Of a DNA stretch of 64,000 nt, positions 11,348 to 26,300 are shown one piece after another. The DNA comes from Watersipora subatra (Eukaryota; Bryozoa; Gymnolaemata; Cheilostomatida; Watersiporidae). Below the pieces are notes generated by a model. It searched no databases and had not been told where the DNA came from. It was given only the letters and a program-made list of their open reading frames with translations. The stretch spans positions 15,920,108-15,984,107 of the forward strand of contig NC_088717.1 of NCBI RefSeq assembly GCF_963576615.1. Direction: 5' to 3'. Within the stretch, counting starts at the first letter, position 1. Each line of letters opens with the position of its first letter. Both the position numbers and the translations under genes were made by a program.

Positions 11348-14300
11348 ACCTATTTTGGTTGTTTATTGCTGTTTGTTTACAATGTCAGCCAACCATTTCG
11401 TAGTGTCAAACACTTTCTAACTTCTCATGTATGAGATAATTATCTGAAAGACCAACATTTAAAGCATGGAATCACTATGTATGTTTGTATGGTTTCTGCT
11501 TGCTCAAATCATCTCTTAAAAGACCATAAATATATTATGTTAGACACTCTAGCTGTATTCCTATTGACAGCAGTAATAGTCTTTAGCCTGATGTAGGTGG
11601 CAATAGGCAAGCCTGGACAAGCAACAGACTATCGTCTACTTAGTGGAAAGGACGACTTCAAGAACAGTGTACACAAGTATTTTCCTGATGAGACTCGGGC
11701 TATCGATAAGTTCTTTGCTACAATGAAGGTAAATCTACCTCAAATGCTTACAATTTTATGGTTGAAACTGGTTATAGAGCATGTAGAGTGCATGACTCCC
11801 AAATGCTTGCTGTTAGCTTGCACACATACACCAGTGTACACAAGGCAGTTGTTGTTGCTACAAATACCTGTTGAGGCACTATATGCCATTGATGTAGTGC
11901 GGACCTTGGATTGTGGCATAGCTGTTTTTCGTTTTTTCTCGCCTTATGATGTGGAACACGAAGTTCCTCCAGACCATCGTTACAGTACATTTTTGCCATA
12001 CACCATCAGCAAAAATGTATCAGCAGAAATTTAGTGGTCGGTGTGCTGCATACGTCAGAATCACCAAAACGCCGATATCCTGTTTTATGAAATACCACCC
12101 ACAATGCCTTAAAAACTCCGAGGCTCTCTTGCTCTATGTGCATCATTCTTTGTGTTTTGTAAAGGCTTGAGCTTGTGTGACCGAATTGATGTCAAATTGA
12201 TGCATTCTAATGTTTAAAATAATATTTACTATAACATTCAAGTTACTAAGGTTAATATACTATTTTGTTACTAATTTTTAATATGTATGATAAATATATA
12301 ACAATTGTGATGTTGTTTTTACCGGGGGAAAGGTGTTTGTATTAGATAATTACTACGGGTTTCTATACCTCTCTCTACGCCATTTTTGCCCTGGGATCTC
12401 AACGCCGTAACAAATTAATGTCATATGGCGGGTCCACCGTATAGCATGTGTTATTAGTTGAATGATTGTGTGATGCTAGAGCAATTGATGCAGTCTGAAC
12501 ATTGATCTACATGCCACTACATATGGAATCTCCCGGAGTGTGACACTCTGTTGAGGCTGAACTCTGCATAATGCAACAGGTATACCAGAACAGTTGCCAT
12601 TCTCACAACAGCGAACATTACGCCTTCAAAGTAATGCATTGCATGGATTGGCAATGCCTAGCTGGTTGCAATGGGACATTGTTGTATGAAGCACAGACTT
12701 TGACATGACCATCCTTCCAGTGTAAGCTGCTGGAAAGTTTTAATGATGCATAAGAATGCTGTCCTGTCTATGCATGGACCTTTTAAAAACGTTTAAAGGT
12801 TGATTTGCAACAAAATTCACATTACAGTTATTTGGTATCAAAAGATTCACCATGTCTTACTCTTTTGTGTTGTAGGTGCAAAATATATGGGAATGTGATT
12901 ACAAGCTCTTAAAAGCTCAAAAACGAACAGTTAATCGCAGCCACACGAGACCGCTGTAGTTTGGATTCTCTTTCCAAAACGGCTCAAATGTGGCGTAGTT
13001 GTGGTAGATGGTGTCTGTTTACACTTTCCTGCAACCTTATTCGTCGAAATATTTTCACAAATATACTTCACACATTCAATAAAACCATGTCTATTGTTCT
13101 TACGCGTCTGTTTTATCGTCATTGTAATGCTGTTTATTTTAGCAGCGATATCTTATAACTTACCGTAAAAATTCGTTTAATTTGTTAACCTTAGCTCGAA
13201 GGAGTACATATCATTGTCTGATAATCATGACGTGCCTGGTGGTCACTTTTGATACTCGAAAAGTGCTGCAGAAATTATTTTCGAAGTATTGGGTCACATG
13301 ATCAGATTACGACTTGCCGATTAGACCAAGCCGGAACAAAACTGTAAAGTAGCGAGCATCTATATTTGATACGGCGTCTTCGGGAAACCCGAAGTGTTTG
13401 TCATAAACTAGTGCCCCGATAGGTTTTATATTGAGCTTTTTATTGGACTTTCAATTCACGTGAGAACATCACGTGACAAGACAATAACCAAAACTGTAAT
13501 GACAACGTCAGAGAAATAAAGAGATTCCAGTCTACGGCGGCTTTTCGTTTTTGAGCTTTTAAAAGCTTTTAATCACATTTCCACATATTTGGCACCTACA
13601 ACACAACAGAGTAAGACAAGGTGAATCTTTTGATACCAAATAACTGTAATATGAATTTTGTTGCAAGTCAACCTTTAAGCTATTCATCCGTTGGCTATTT
13701 CTACGCATATCTCATTGATAAAAATAGAATTGCCTTTTATTTTTTGGTTAGAAACATATATTAGGTCAGTCTAGTGTGCCCTTAGAGATCATCAGGTGTG
13801 CCAACAAAGTACAGAGAATAAGTCTGTTCACAACTATTCCATAATCCATGAAGGTGGATAATAAGTGGAGGCGGTAGCATGCCGAGCTATTAAGCTGAAG
13901 GCTGCAAGTTCGAATCCTGCGTGATGCAATTTTTCGTGCCTCAAACTGTTGCTTCGGATAGACGGATGAACATTACTAAAGTAAAGATTTAGCGCTGTTC
14001 TATTCTACCATGATTATTTTATCACCCACTGTGTAAAGGAAAAAATCGAATGGTTGTATCTCCATGACGAGTTTTTCCTTCGGCTCGCCTTAAAGTTTTT
14101 ATGTGTTTTACATATAGCCACCATTAAATATTCCCACAACCAAACAGAGCGAAGCGATTGGTTGGGAGATTTATGATAAATGCACATGTGCACAGAACTC
14201 CCGAAAATTATTCATCAACAATGAGACGAACCCTTGTATCAAAATTTCATCAACAAATTTAACCATTGTTTTGTAGAGTCGTTAAAGTATAGTAACGATA

Positions 14301-17300
14301 CAAAACACATACAAACCTATTTAAATATGTTAGCGAGTTTTTGTAAACCGTCGTTATTATCTTAAAACTTACCCATCTGATCGGATTATACACAAATAGA
14401 CAGATTTATTTGGACGAAAATCGTTATTAAAACTTGCCGAGCCTCACTTTTATAAAAGTTAAGACCGGAAATTGAAACGCCGAGCGGCAAAGAATAGAAC
14501 GATTAAATCGTGCGCATTTCACGAAAAAATAACGTGCACTTTTCACCAGTCTATAGCATTGTTGAATTGCCGAAGGTTTCGGCGATTAGCGTAGGAGTAC
14601 TGAAATCGTTTCATTTTTGCCCATTTCAAATTACCTGACATTTCAGGCACATTTGAGTACTTTGGTATTCTAACTGATGTCCAACGCAGTGTCAGTAAAG
14701 TAAATGACGATGATTTTTTTTAACGATTTTTATGAGATTACGATATTTAATTATAAGTTTGGATATTCTTCTTGATACTTCTTGATATTGTTAGTTATGA
14801 CGTTTTGAAATGTAAACAAAATTGTGCATTGGTTTTCTATTATTACTGTATTACTATTACTAAGTTTGGATATTCTTTTTGATACTTCTTGATATTGTTA
14901 GCTATGACGTTTTTAAATGTAAACAGAATTGTTCATTGGTTTTCTATTATTACTGTATTACTATATTAATAATATTGGTTATTCTAATAGTATCAGTGCA
15001 TTTTACTTCTAATATTGCATTTCTCCTATTGCAGGGGGAGAGATATAAACATATAATCTTTTCCTTTCATTATTGCTGTTTGTTGTATATAATAACACCC
15101 ACACCCAGTACATTACAGATACCATTGCAGTTATCCTATTGCACTGCAGTGTCATTTGACTGCTAATATTGCATTTCTCAACCATCAGTACCCTTTCTTT
15201 TTTTCCCAATATCTCTTTGGTCGTGGGCTGTATGACAGTGGAATTTCTAGTACTAGATTATGTCACCAAACTTGAGTGTCACGACTCTCTGAAAACATTC
15301 TCACGTGTGAACGCATGAGACGGTCGTGAACAGGAGTCTCTTTAAACAGTTGGAATTGCAAATTTGGAAGAAAGAGCTTTGTTTCTAAATAATTATGAAC
15401 TTGTCATGATTTGTAGGAAATCCGAGGATTGTTTCCATATTTTATCATGATAAAATACCTAAACAAGAGAGTGACAAGCTGGATACTGCGACTGCGACTC
15501 CTTAGTCTCTTCACTTCCTACACAAAGTATGCCAACATGACTACTCAACAGTTCCTCGACTCTATCACTACCAACTCTCGTCTCAAAGCTGTCCTCTCCT
15601 ACTGCTTCGGCGACTATGGTTAGCATATATAATTTTCCAGAAGGTTCAACTCCTTATGACAAACTCAGGAGATTTTTGTTTAAATTTTCTTTCCTTAACT
15701 CCAAACAGTTATTCCGATTAGATATACTGTAAAGGCGCAGCCAATCTGAAGCTTCTAAAGTACAGATTCCTACACAGTAGCCGCTTCTATAACGTATACC
15801 TCCTATAACGTAAATTCGCAAATAACAAAATAAGCAAATCGTTGTAGATGAGCGTCAAAGATGTGCGCTCCTAAATGTACGTCGAATATGTGCGCTTCCC
15901 ATCAACTTATTGTAAAACTTATCGCGATCATGGTCTATGAAACCTGTAAGATTGATCAATAAAGGAAAAAATTGTTGATGCAAACCAATAATACTGCAGT
16001 ACAGCCCCAAGTTAGAAGAGTTACATCGAGTTTTCCTTGTTGCATAGCCAAACGGGTGGGTTTGGAAAGATCTTGGAATGGATAGGGCAGTTTACATGTA
16101 TTTTACTGTTCTTATTTATAACATAAATCCCCTATAAAGTAAGTGTTCCCGGAACGGATTATTTACGATGTAGGAGCGCCTACTGGGCTAGGATATTAGG
16201 AGTTAGCCTGTGTGTGCGTTTGCTGTTTTGAAAGATGGTATGCCATAACAGTTAGGCTGGTTAGCAGTGCAAATAACTAAACTAATGCTTGCAATCATGG
16301 ATCCTGCATGCTACTCACCTCTTGTGCATGGGTCCTAAGGCATGCGATATTTCAGGTTCAGCTCACACACGCTGTTAGTCGTACCGCATTGTTTTTCTAC
16401 CTAGGATCGCTGTACCAAACTAGAAGTATTCACTTTTAAAAAGTTTGGTTTTTTAAAGGCCGTCCTATGTGAGCTGCTAGCGTCGTGTTGGGTAACTTGT
16501 TATAATTGATGCGCTACTTGTAAATAATATTGGCAGCGTTGTGGTCCGTTTGTGTATTCATAACAGCATGCTGTAGGTCATGTGACCTAAAGTCAACTAC
16601 TGCACCGAACAACATACTCATCAATAAAATAAAAATAAGGTAGAAGTACATTGCTTACTTAATTACAATATTACTTAAATTGATGTCAGGTTACGTAGAA
16701 TTGATCTTGCCTCAACAACTCACAATTCAATGTGTTTCTCATCGATCTCAACCCTAGTTTAATTGAAAATTAATATGGTGAATTACCGTCTTGTGAATTC
16801 ATATTAAAAGCTTACATCCTGGTTTATTTTTGCTTCAGGTACAATCCCCAGCGACTCGAGCATCATCGCTCAGGCAGTTTTGTTGAACCACTTTGCGTAC
16901 GCCTCATCATATCCTGTGGGTGGTGCCAGTGAGATCGCCATGAATATGATACCCGTGATAGAGAGAGGTCAAGGCCGAGTTTTTGTTAGAGCTGATGGTG
17001 AGTATTTCTAGTTACATCATCCTTATTGTTTTGTCAGTATGCTTGGCTGACAAGGTGAATTTCAAGGAGGGTCAAAGTTTTGTTAATGAATTTCTGGTTA
17101 AAGCTTTCAAACCATTTTGCTAGGCTTCACAAGGTGCATAGATCATGTATACACTGTTTTTATCACATATAAAAACATCCCTTCTATGCTTATGCTTCTA
17201 TGCTTAATGAGCACCCAAAGTTTTCAATCATCAAAAATTGGCAGAGGATCTGTAATGATCTCCAAATTTGGAGCTTTTGTTTACAGGTGTGACCTCTACT

Positions 17301-20300
17301 GCCGCTCATTATTGTAAATACATATCACGCTCATAAATGTGTTATAGAAGAGTTGATATCTTTAAATAACCTAAAATAGTGTTCGCTAACATGTATCATG
17401 ATATGTCAATAGTGTAGCCATAATTCTACAGCAAAATTTATTGGATTAGAGTCTTTTTTGGTCGTACCCAACCTGTCAATGTATTATGGCTAGCGGGTGA
17501 TTAGACCGTAACGCCAGCCGGATACTCAGTTGATATGTATACAGAGCAAGAGTCCCCATGAAATACATCATATATGATAGCATGATGTACTAGTATGAGG
17601 GCAATCAGGTGCGCTTTGAGAGATCGTCATGAATAATCACTATATCCATAATTATTTCGTGGCAAAGCAAGTTGACTGAGCGGTGTAGTGGTAGGGTGCT
17701 TGCCTTTTAATCCGAAGCCCAAGTTCGATTCTTATTGGAGGCAGTGTTTTTTCCTAACGCTGTTAGCGTGGCTTTGGACGGGTGAACACGACTCTTATTA
17801 TTGTATAACTGTATAATTCATCTATTTCAGTGACAGACATCCTAGTAGAGAAGGGACGCGCTGTAGGAGTCCGAGTAAGCAAGGGTGATGAGCCTGTAGA
17901 AATAAGAGCTAAGATCATCGTATCAGCTGCTGGTATTCCAAATACTCTCAAGATGCTGCCAGAAGAGACAGCCAAATCTACAGGTTGAGTAGCACCTACG
18001 ATACATAACATGAGTGATCTGTAGGGTAGAACTAGTAATCTAGCAGCTTTTAGTTGTATATAACAGGTTGTACTTGTAGGACTTGGTGATATATTGTCTA
18101 AAGGAGACATATAACAGGTTGTACTTGTAGGACTTGGTGATATGTTGTCTAAAGGAGGCATATAACAGGTTGTACTTGTAGGACTTGGTGATATGTTGTC
18201 TAAAGGAGGCATATAACAGGTTGTTCTTGTAGGACTTGGTGATATCTTGTCTAAAGGAGACATAACATATTGTACTTGTATGACTTGGGGATATGTTGTC
18301 TGCAGGAGACATAACACGTTGTACTTGTAGGACTAGGTGATATGTTGTCCAAAGGAGACATTAAAGATGGGGTGGCAGCTCTCAGTCTCTTTGTTGGTCT
18401 CAATGGTACAACAGAATCTCTTGGTCTACGAGCTGCCAATCTCTGGGCCTTTACGGAGTGAGTTGATCTTATTTCTGTTCATTGCCAGCAATTTTACTGC
18501 AATGAAACCAAAATGAAACCTTTTCCTTTCTTCTTTCCTGTTTAATGTGTTGCTGTAAGCAATGTTTGTGCGTGTATAAGGTATTCTTGAGGCATAGGCC
18601 TTAGGGTATGGCTACACACACCTACAAAATACATCTTTTTACAACTAACACACTTGTGACACATCGGCAATTTATTGCCCATGCATCGGTTTCGCAATAA
18701 AAATGTTGATTTACATTGTTAGAGCTAAAACAGTGTCTGTAGTTGACTGAAATATTAATTAATACAGGGTTGATTCAATCTCATTCACTATCAACACATT
18801 CTAGCCATGTCCAAGATTAGCTTCTGAATAATGATTACAATAGTGCTTCACACAAACAGTTATTTATATGTGGATAAATATATTCTCATTTATAACATCT
18901 ATACAAACGCTACTACTACAAATTGGACTTGTTGTTTATAAAACATTTCAGGTAATTTTTTTTCATAATTAAATACGTTAAAATTCTTTTTCTGTAGTTC
19001 AAGTTGTGTCACAAACTTGAAGCGTTTTAGTCCTTGGTTGTTTTTTTCATTGTTAATGTCTGTTTTTTGGCAAAATATTCCTATGCAAACAGTTACACAA
19101 ACAATATTGTTATCACAAATCTTTGATGCTCCATGTTACAATACAAATATCCTTATGATGCGTCAGTAACGGCACTAAAAAAATTATATTAAAGATTTCC
19201 AAAACTTTCAAGCTGCTGAAGCCAATTTTCATTGGTCACTTTAGGGGTCAGCGCGATGCAAAGCTCAGTGGTGTCAGTGTGTGTAGCCAGGCCCTTACTT
19301 GATTGATAACAATCGATCCCATCTCTCATGAGTCCTTCCATGACTGTAAAGTCTCTATGCTGTCAGAAGAATGCTGTCTCAATAGAATTTTCTTTCACAA
19401 ATAGTGAGGATCTAAATGCAAGCTTCAACAGCTATATGGATCATCAACCTGACCTTGAAAACCCCAGTGAGATCCCATTGCTCTTCATTTCGTTTCCTTC
19501 TGCCAAGGTAAGCTAACTCCTAACTCTCCCATTCTCTCCCTTTCTTACTTTTTACCCAACCCATCCTTTGTTTAATGCCTTATAGTATTTTATTGTTAGC
19601 TAGTTTGTTCATGTACTCCACCATTACTTCCAATACCATTACTTCCAATACTCCCGCTTTGTCAGGGTTTCCCTCAACACCTCACAATCCTCTTTTATTA
19701 TTTTATCAATCTTTCTCTAGCTCCATCTTACTATCAGCAACATCTGTAACATTGTCATCAGTAGTTCTTCTGTCTCACTATTCTTTTAAAGGATTTTTAT
19801 TCAGTTCCCCCTCATTACTGTATGTCTACTATGAGTATCATCTATATCAGAATCTAGCAAGGTGACACAGCCGCAGTTCATTGCAGCCTAACCTGCCATG
19901 TATTCAGACATTTATGTATTTATAGTTTATCTTACATGGTGGCAAGTTCCCTTTTAGAAAGTTCCATTGGACTTGCATAACAGTAGAAAATGTCTATATA
20001 GGAATTTTAATTTTATCTAGCCTGAATTCATGTTTTGTTAGTTGGATACGTACTTGAATGGGCAAACTTCAATTTTCTAGAAACTTGGAACTTTACCATT
20101 TCTGGGGGCCTTTACCTGATGAATCTGATTTCTTTAAATTGAAATTTTAAAATATTTGCTGCCCCATCTTTGCTTTATTTATCCTTTTTTCTCATATGCT
20201 GCTTTATTACTCAAGGCTTACTAAGTAAAATATTTAACAGCGTTGACCGCTAGTAGAAAACTAGTGTACAGTAAATAATTCATTCCAAGGGCAATAAACG

Positions 20301-23300
20301 TTACAAGGGCAATTTATGTTATAAAAATTTCATGTTATACGAACAGTAAAATACCATCTACAAGAATTTGATTTTCTAGACAACATTGTCTCTTCTGCAA
20401 AAGAAAAATGTTAACAAATATTTTATACATCTACAATGAAGTAAAACAAAAATATATCTCACTATAAAAAGAGCATTGTATATCTTTTCGTCGTCTATCT
20501 GTTTGCAGGGGTCAAGGTTATAATAAAATTTAGCTTCCGATGATACTCCGACTCGTGACATTAAGATTGGTAGACCGATAATACCTGTACCAATTGATCG
20601 CCTGCAAGTATTTCTGAACGATTGCTGGCTACTTTATTCTCTGTACTTTGTCGACACGCCTGACAGTCTATCATGACGGAGTAGACTGTCACGAAACTTG
20701 CGGGTATAATGGAGATAGCACTTTACATACTTTTTTTTTTCTTAGTGTCGCAAGAGAGGAAACAATATTTTAATACTGCCTACAAAATTCTCGTTATTCA
20801 AATAGAGTTTATGAACTTGCGCCAACTTGACACTTTACATAAGTGGATTTTTTGTGTAGTACGCAGAAAAAAAATTACGCTAATTTTTACATTACATGGA
20901 TTTTACGTTATGGGTGCGTCGACTGTAGTTGCTAATTAAAACAGGTTCAAACCAGTATAACTCTGCGTAAACCAGTCTGTACTAGCAGTACAAAATTAAC
21001 CAATCAGACTTTTGAGCATTATAACAACAAGTGTTTATCATTCCTCATCTGTAGCTTGCGAAGCAGAAATGCTTGTCAGAAGCATAGACAGAAGATGTAT
21101 CTGACATTTGACGGTATTATAGCAACGGTCACTTAGCTTTAAAAAATTATATGAAGACTAGTGTTCAATTAATCTTGATTTGTTGATCGGGCTTATTGTA
21201 GGACCCAGCCTGGGAAGAGCGATACCCAGGCAAGTCAGTATGCACAGTCGTGACCCTCGCTAACTGGAACTGGTTTAAAGATTGGGAGAGCGAGCAGGTG
21301 AATAAATTGTTCCTTTTTATATTGTGTTACATACGAATAGATGTATTTAGGTTTAAGTGTAGCGGAAATTAGCATTTTGAGATAGAAACTATGATATGAC
21401 TGGAATTTTAAATTATTGCAGGTCGCTTAAGAAGCATCACTACTTTGTTGATTTGAAATATAATTGCTCCAGTAAAGTATCCAATCAACAAATTCAAAAG
21501 CTGCAATAAACGTTTGCTTTGTTGTTATCTCACACTTAATTATGGAAGGTAATATTAAATGAATACTCATTGTTCTAATAATTTAGCCAAAACTGAGAAG
21601 ACGACTTTGAATTTCATTGCGCTATTGTCGTATTAACGTGCAATAATGCTGGAACCGTTATTATTGTAGCTTACGTTGGTACTACAGTCAAGTTTCTACA
21701 TACAGAAGTTATTCTGTTTCAGTATTCGTATTGTGTATTAGAGCAAGCATTCTTACGAAATGCATTGTATTTTGGGTAAAGCGTTCCAGAGTCCAAAAGA
21801 CATTTATAAATACTTCAAGGCTGTACTTATAGCATTAAGACAAATGCACTATATAAAGCTATAAAATTTAAATTTGATAAGCCTTAATTATATGTAAAAG
21901 TAAGTTAATACATTAGTATTAAATAAAAAGAGGTTTTTATAATTTTTTTTATTTTAAAGTCAGTAACAGGAAGTGGAGATACAACAATGAGTAAGTTTGT
22001 TAACGAGTGAGTAACACAAATATGTCATTTAAATTACACCTTAATTACATTTAAATTTAAATTAAATTATAGTTTAACTGAAATACTTTGTATTTTTACT
22101 ATTTTGTCATTTCCTTTTTAATTTCTACAATTTTTTTCTTTTACCTGGAAAACTGTGATGCTTCAAGAATGTTTGCATGTTGTATATAGAGCATTACTTC
22201 ATGTGTTGATACAAATATTTGATCAAACGTTACGACATATATACAAAAGCTGGTCCGTAGAGGCGATCGTAAATCAAGTTTTGAGTGTAGCTAGAAAAGC
22301 TGTTTCAAAGTCGTTACGAAAGTGGCTGATAAAAAGACTGTTGAAAGAGTCTCTAAACCCACTCATAAATTGCAGACAATTCTAGAACAGCATGGGGAGA
22401 CATTCTTGGTATGGCTTCTTCAATATCCGGCACAGATCTCTGCGATATACTAGTAGCTTGATACATAATCAGCCATTAGCATATCACTGACTACTAGCTG
22501 CATTTAACTCGTATCTGGAGGTATCTCTTATAATAGGAATTTTAAGTGGGTTGAAAAAAAGCGTTTAATATATCGATTAATGTAAGTGCGGTTGTAGATA
22601 CTTTATTACGCGATCAGATTCTCTCGAAGTGCATGTAATCAGCCTTTTGCTAAACTGGATCCTGCACACAATAAAAGCCAGTCTGGGATATATCGCGCAG
22701 GTAAAAGATTATGATGGATAGCCAGAGAAGACAACAACCAATATTTAAGCATGGGAAGATAATGAACAATATTAAACATGTAATACCTAATACAACAAGA
22801 AGAACATGAGAGCTTCAAGTTTAGAAACTGCGAAAAATACTATTAGAAAATTATATAGTCATTTATAGCGTACAACGGTAGTTGGTCTTTTTGTATATGA
22901 AGGAGTCATTGACTCACTATTTTCAGGTCAAGCACAGGGGAGATGACTACGAGTCGATGAAGGAACTGTTTACAAAGCAAATGTGGTCGCAGGTCTGCAA
23001 GTACTACCCTCAGCTTGAAGACAAGGTATACATACTCCCAGTTGGTTAGTAAAGAGATACACAGGAGGGAAATGGGGCACAAGAATTGTACAAACTTTAT
23101 TCGTTAATGTTTATTCGTTAATGTTTATTCGTTAAGAACTTTTCAGACCTTCATTTACATTAAACACGAATTTAGCTCCGCCTTTGTCATTCAGCCTGTC
23201 ACATTTTGTCGACTTTGCTTTTTACAGCTGCCTACGCAATGCTTAGAATTTTAAAATAACTCGTTTTCATTTTTCTAGTGCATTTAAGATGGGGAAGATA

Positions 23301-26300
23301 CGTGTAATCTAAGTGCTGCTTTTGTAGTGTTTAAACATTTTGAAAAAATAAATTTAAGCTCATTAGTGTTTTCTGAGTTATTGCCATAATTTCATAATAT
23401 TATTTATTGCAATAATGCACAGCGGCATATAAAGTACAAAATCCTTTGCAATGTTAAAAAATTGGACTCGGTAGCGACGCCTCCATAATGGTATTAACAG
23501 TAGGACTTGTTCTTGCAGTAAATCTTTGACTATCCTAACAAATTTGTGTAAAATGAAAGGAAATGATGCATCTGATGCATAATGACCCTAACAAGAGTTT
23601 GGGGTAGTTAAATGAGTAGGTAATCAGTCACATATTTATAACAGCAAGGCTACAAGTATTGACCCGCAATACTGGTAATCAAAGAATAAATTATTTCAGG
23701 AGAAAATTACTCATGATTATATGGAGTTGTCTGCTCCATAAAGTTAACAATTGGTTAGACTTGACTGCTGTCACTTTTTAGATAAGATGACTCACATTGG
23801 TTTTCATCTTTGGGATTTAGTAGCTGATAACTTTTTACATTGGTGGATAGTTGGAAGTTATTATTACGAGTATCCTGGCAGTCTGGTGTGCCATGAATGA
23901 TCATCAGGTATGCTGATGTAGCGCCTAATGTAAATATGTGCACATTTATTAGCTCATATTATAATAAATATTGCTTATTGATCTAACAATTAGACAGATC
24001 CAAACTATAGAAATCAGGACGGGTCTCTAATTACCTATGTATGTTGTCAACTAGCTGCAACCCATGATTAGTATTAGGTCATATTCTAAAAGTTCCTGTT
24101 TAGGTGAGCTTCACCAGATCAATCTTGTTGAATTGACTTCATGTGATTTTATTCTATAGATCAATGAATGTTACTGTAGTCCCGTGTTGTAGGTTGCAGA
24201 CTATCGTATGTTTTTATTTTGACCCTGTGTTAGTTTTATGTTTGTTATAAACATTTCATTAATTCTGCTCATTAAGTTAAGAATGATACGGATACATGGG
24301 AAATCATTTTATACCTTGAACATTTTTAATAGCAGATAAGAAAGAATATTGTGGTATAGTATTCCCTCATATAAGTGATTACTCAAGATCGGCACTCTCC
24401 TACACCCCCTGAATAATGAAAATTCGTCAACTAATAAACCTGAATCTTCGTATGTAATAAATCTATTTTTATTGATCATTAACATTTTCCTCTTTTTCTT
24501 CATTAGACTATTTTGAGGGAGTGAAAGTGTCATAAGCCGTTAGCACATTTACATTTCACAAAACAACAGGAAAACAGTGCGCTGCGACGACAGCTATCAC
24601 AATGATGGTTGGAGAGCGGTCTCACTGGGTCAGAGTATGAGAGAGATTTATGTATTTGATTTTTTGTTTTTATTTTCTTTAATTTTAATGAATAACTATT
24701 GCACTGTGAAGTACTGAAGCTGCAAATCACGAAGTAGTGAGGGATTCCTCTATGTGTGTAATGGTTACGTCATTATATAACAGGGGTTGTGTAATCATTA
24801 TATTTGAAATGTAAGGGAAATTTGGAAAAAAAAACTGTTATGGTGCGTTTACACTGGCCGACACCGACTCCGATTAGGTGCCAATACCCCGACTCAGACA
24901 GGTACCTCAGACATTTCACGTGTGGGCGCCGACACCGACTCCCCCTTTACATTGCAACGATCAAACGATTTTTGTCGGTACCAACAGCCAATCACAGTGT
25001 TTCGCCGTTCTGACCTTCACCCGCCACGCGAAGACGAGTACACATAAAAATCAACGCGCTTGATGTGGAAAATTATATACTAGTACTACACTACTACTAC
25101 TGCTCCTACTACTATCGCTAGAAACAACTACTGAATGCCAAGCAATGAATGAATAATAAGGCAATGAAAACCCGAGCAAAGAACTGTACATACAGTTCTT
25201 TCGTCCGAGTAATTATAATAAATAAAATGAATAATGAAGAAGATTGAATGATGAATGTATATTTGTGGTAGTAGTGTGGTGGACGTCGGGCCAACACTTT
25301 ACACTTTTTGTAATTATTTGTTTATATATATTTTATGTCTGTAAATATTTTATTATATGTGTTGTCCTTTTTATTTCCTTTTTATTGTTGGCCTTGTTAC
25401 TCGTTATGCTATCAATTGTCGTTGTTTATGTTGTCATATCAACGCACTAGCGGGCCTAATTATTGGCCATTCAAACATTGTTAGCCGGTGTTCTCACTCG
25501 GTCCCGTTAGCCGAAACGGGCAATTTTATTGTATATAAGGGAGCAACGCTCACTTAGTAGACAGAGCAAATGGCCGTACGCTCCTCGGCTAGTGAATTTC
25601 CTTCGCTAATAAAACATTGAATGAAATCACAAGCAATTTATTTCTGTATGACATAATCTAGATCGTACCAAGTAAGGGCCGGCAAATTCCTTTACAGTAG
25701 TACTAGTAGTAGAACTAGTAGTAGTACTAGTAGTAGTCGTACAACTGGCTATTCACTTTTAATTTAAATTAAAGAACTTGATTTTTTGGTACTCTCGCGT
25801 TCACATCGTTGCTAGCCATGCTGGTTCACTATTAAAAAGAGAACGAGGGAAAGTTTAATGACAGTCTTCTAGCCTCTCATTAAACCTAGCCCTTTCGTTT
25901 CATAAACTTAGCACTGTCATTAAAGCCTAGGCTCATTTAACCAGAGGCTCCTAGCTTCTGATTGGCTGATGAGCGTCCGATTTGTCGGTGCAACCGGGCA
26001 CTGCTGGGTAGCTCCGACACCGACTTTCAGATCGGTGCCGACACCGATTTTTCTGTTCACACCTACCGACACCGACTCATCAAATTTGTCTGTGCACGAC
26101 AAAATCGATGACAAAATCGGCCAGTGTAAACGCACCATTACTTTTCACTCGTAACTTACAACATTAATTCCCTTCTTATCGTATTCATTCCTTTGCTGTG
26201 ATGCAAGTACTTATTGGTAACTACCAAGTCAATATATTACAGCTAACTCTTTTGCATAATCAATATTTCCTAAAGATGATCTTTCTTTGAAATCGTATTC

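Noticed and set aside
17763..18317. 184-codon minus-strand ORF rich in [16 protein letters not shown] repeats
   Set aside because: It is the antisense of RETSAT exon 7 and the splice-site minisatellite; the repeat units are multiples of 3 (51 bp), which keeps the frame open.
18350..18351. Alternative exon 8 acceptor at TTGTCCAAAG/GAGACATT
   Set aside because: It would keep frame, but gives a protein about eight residues short of the family in this segment and has a poorer acceptor (AAAG) than TTGTAG at 18330.
22155..22385. 76-codon ORF in RETSAT intron 10
   Set aside because: RETSAT exons on both sides splice together in phase without it and it matches no motif I know.
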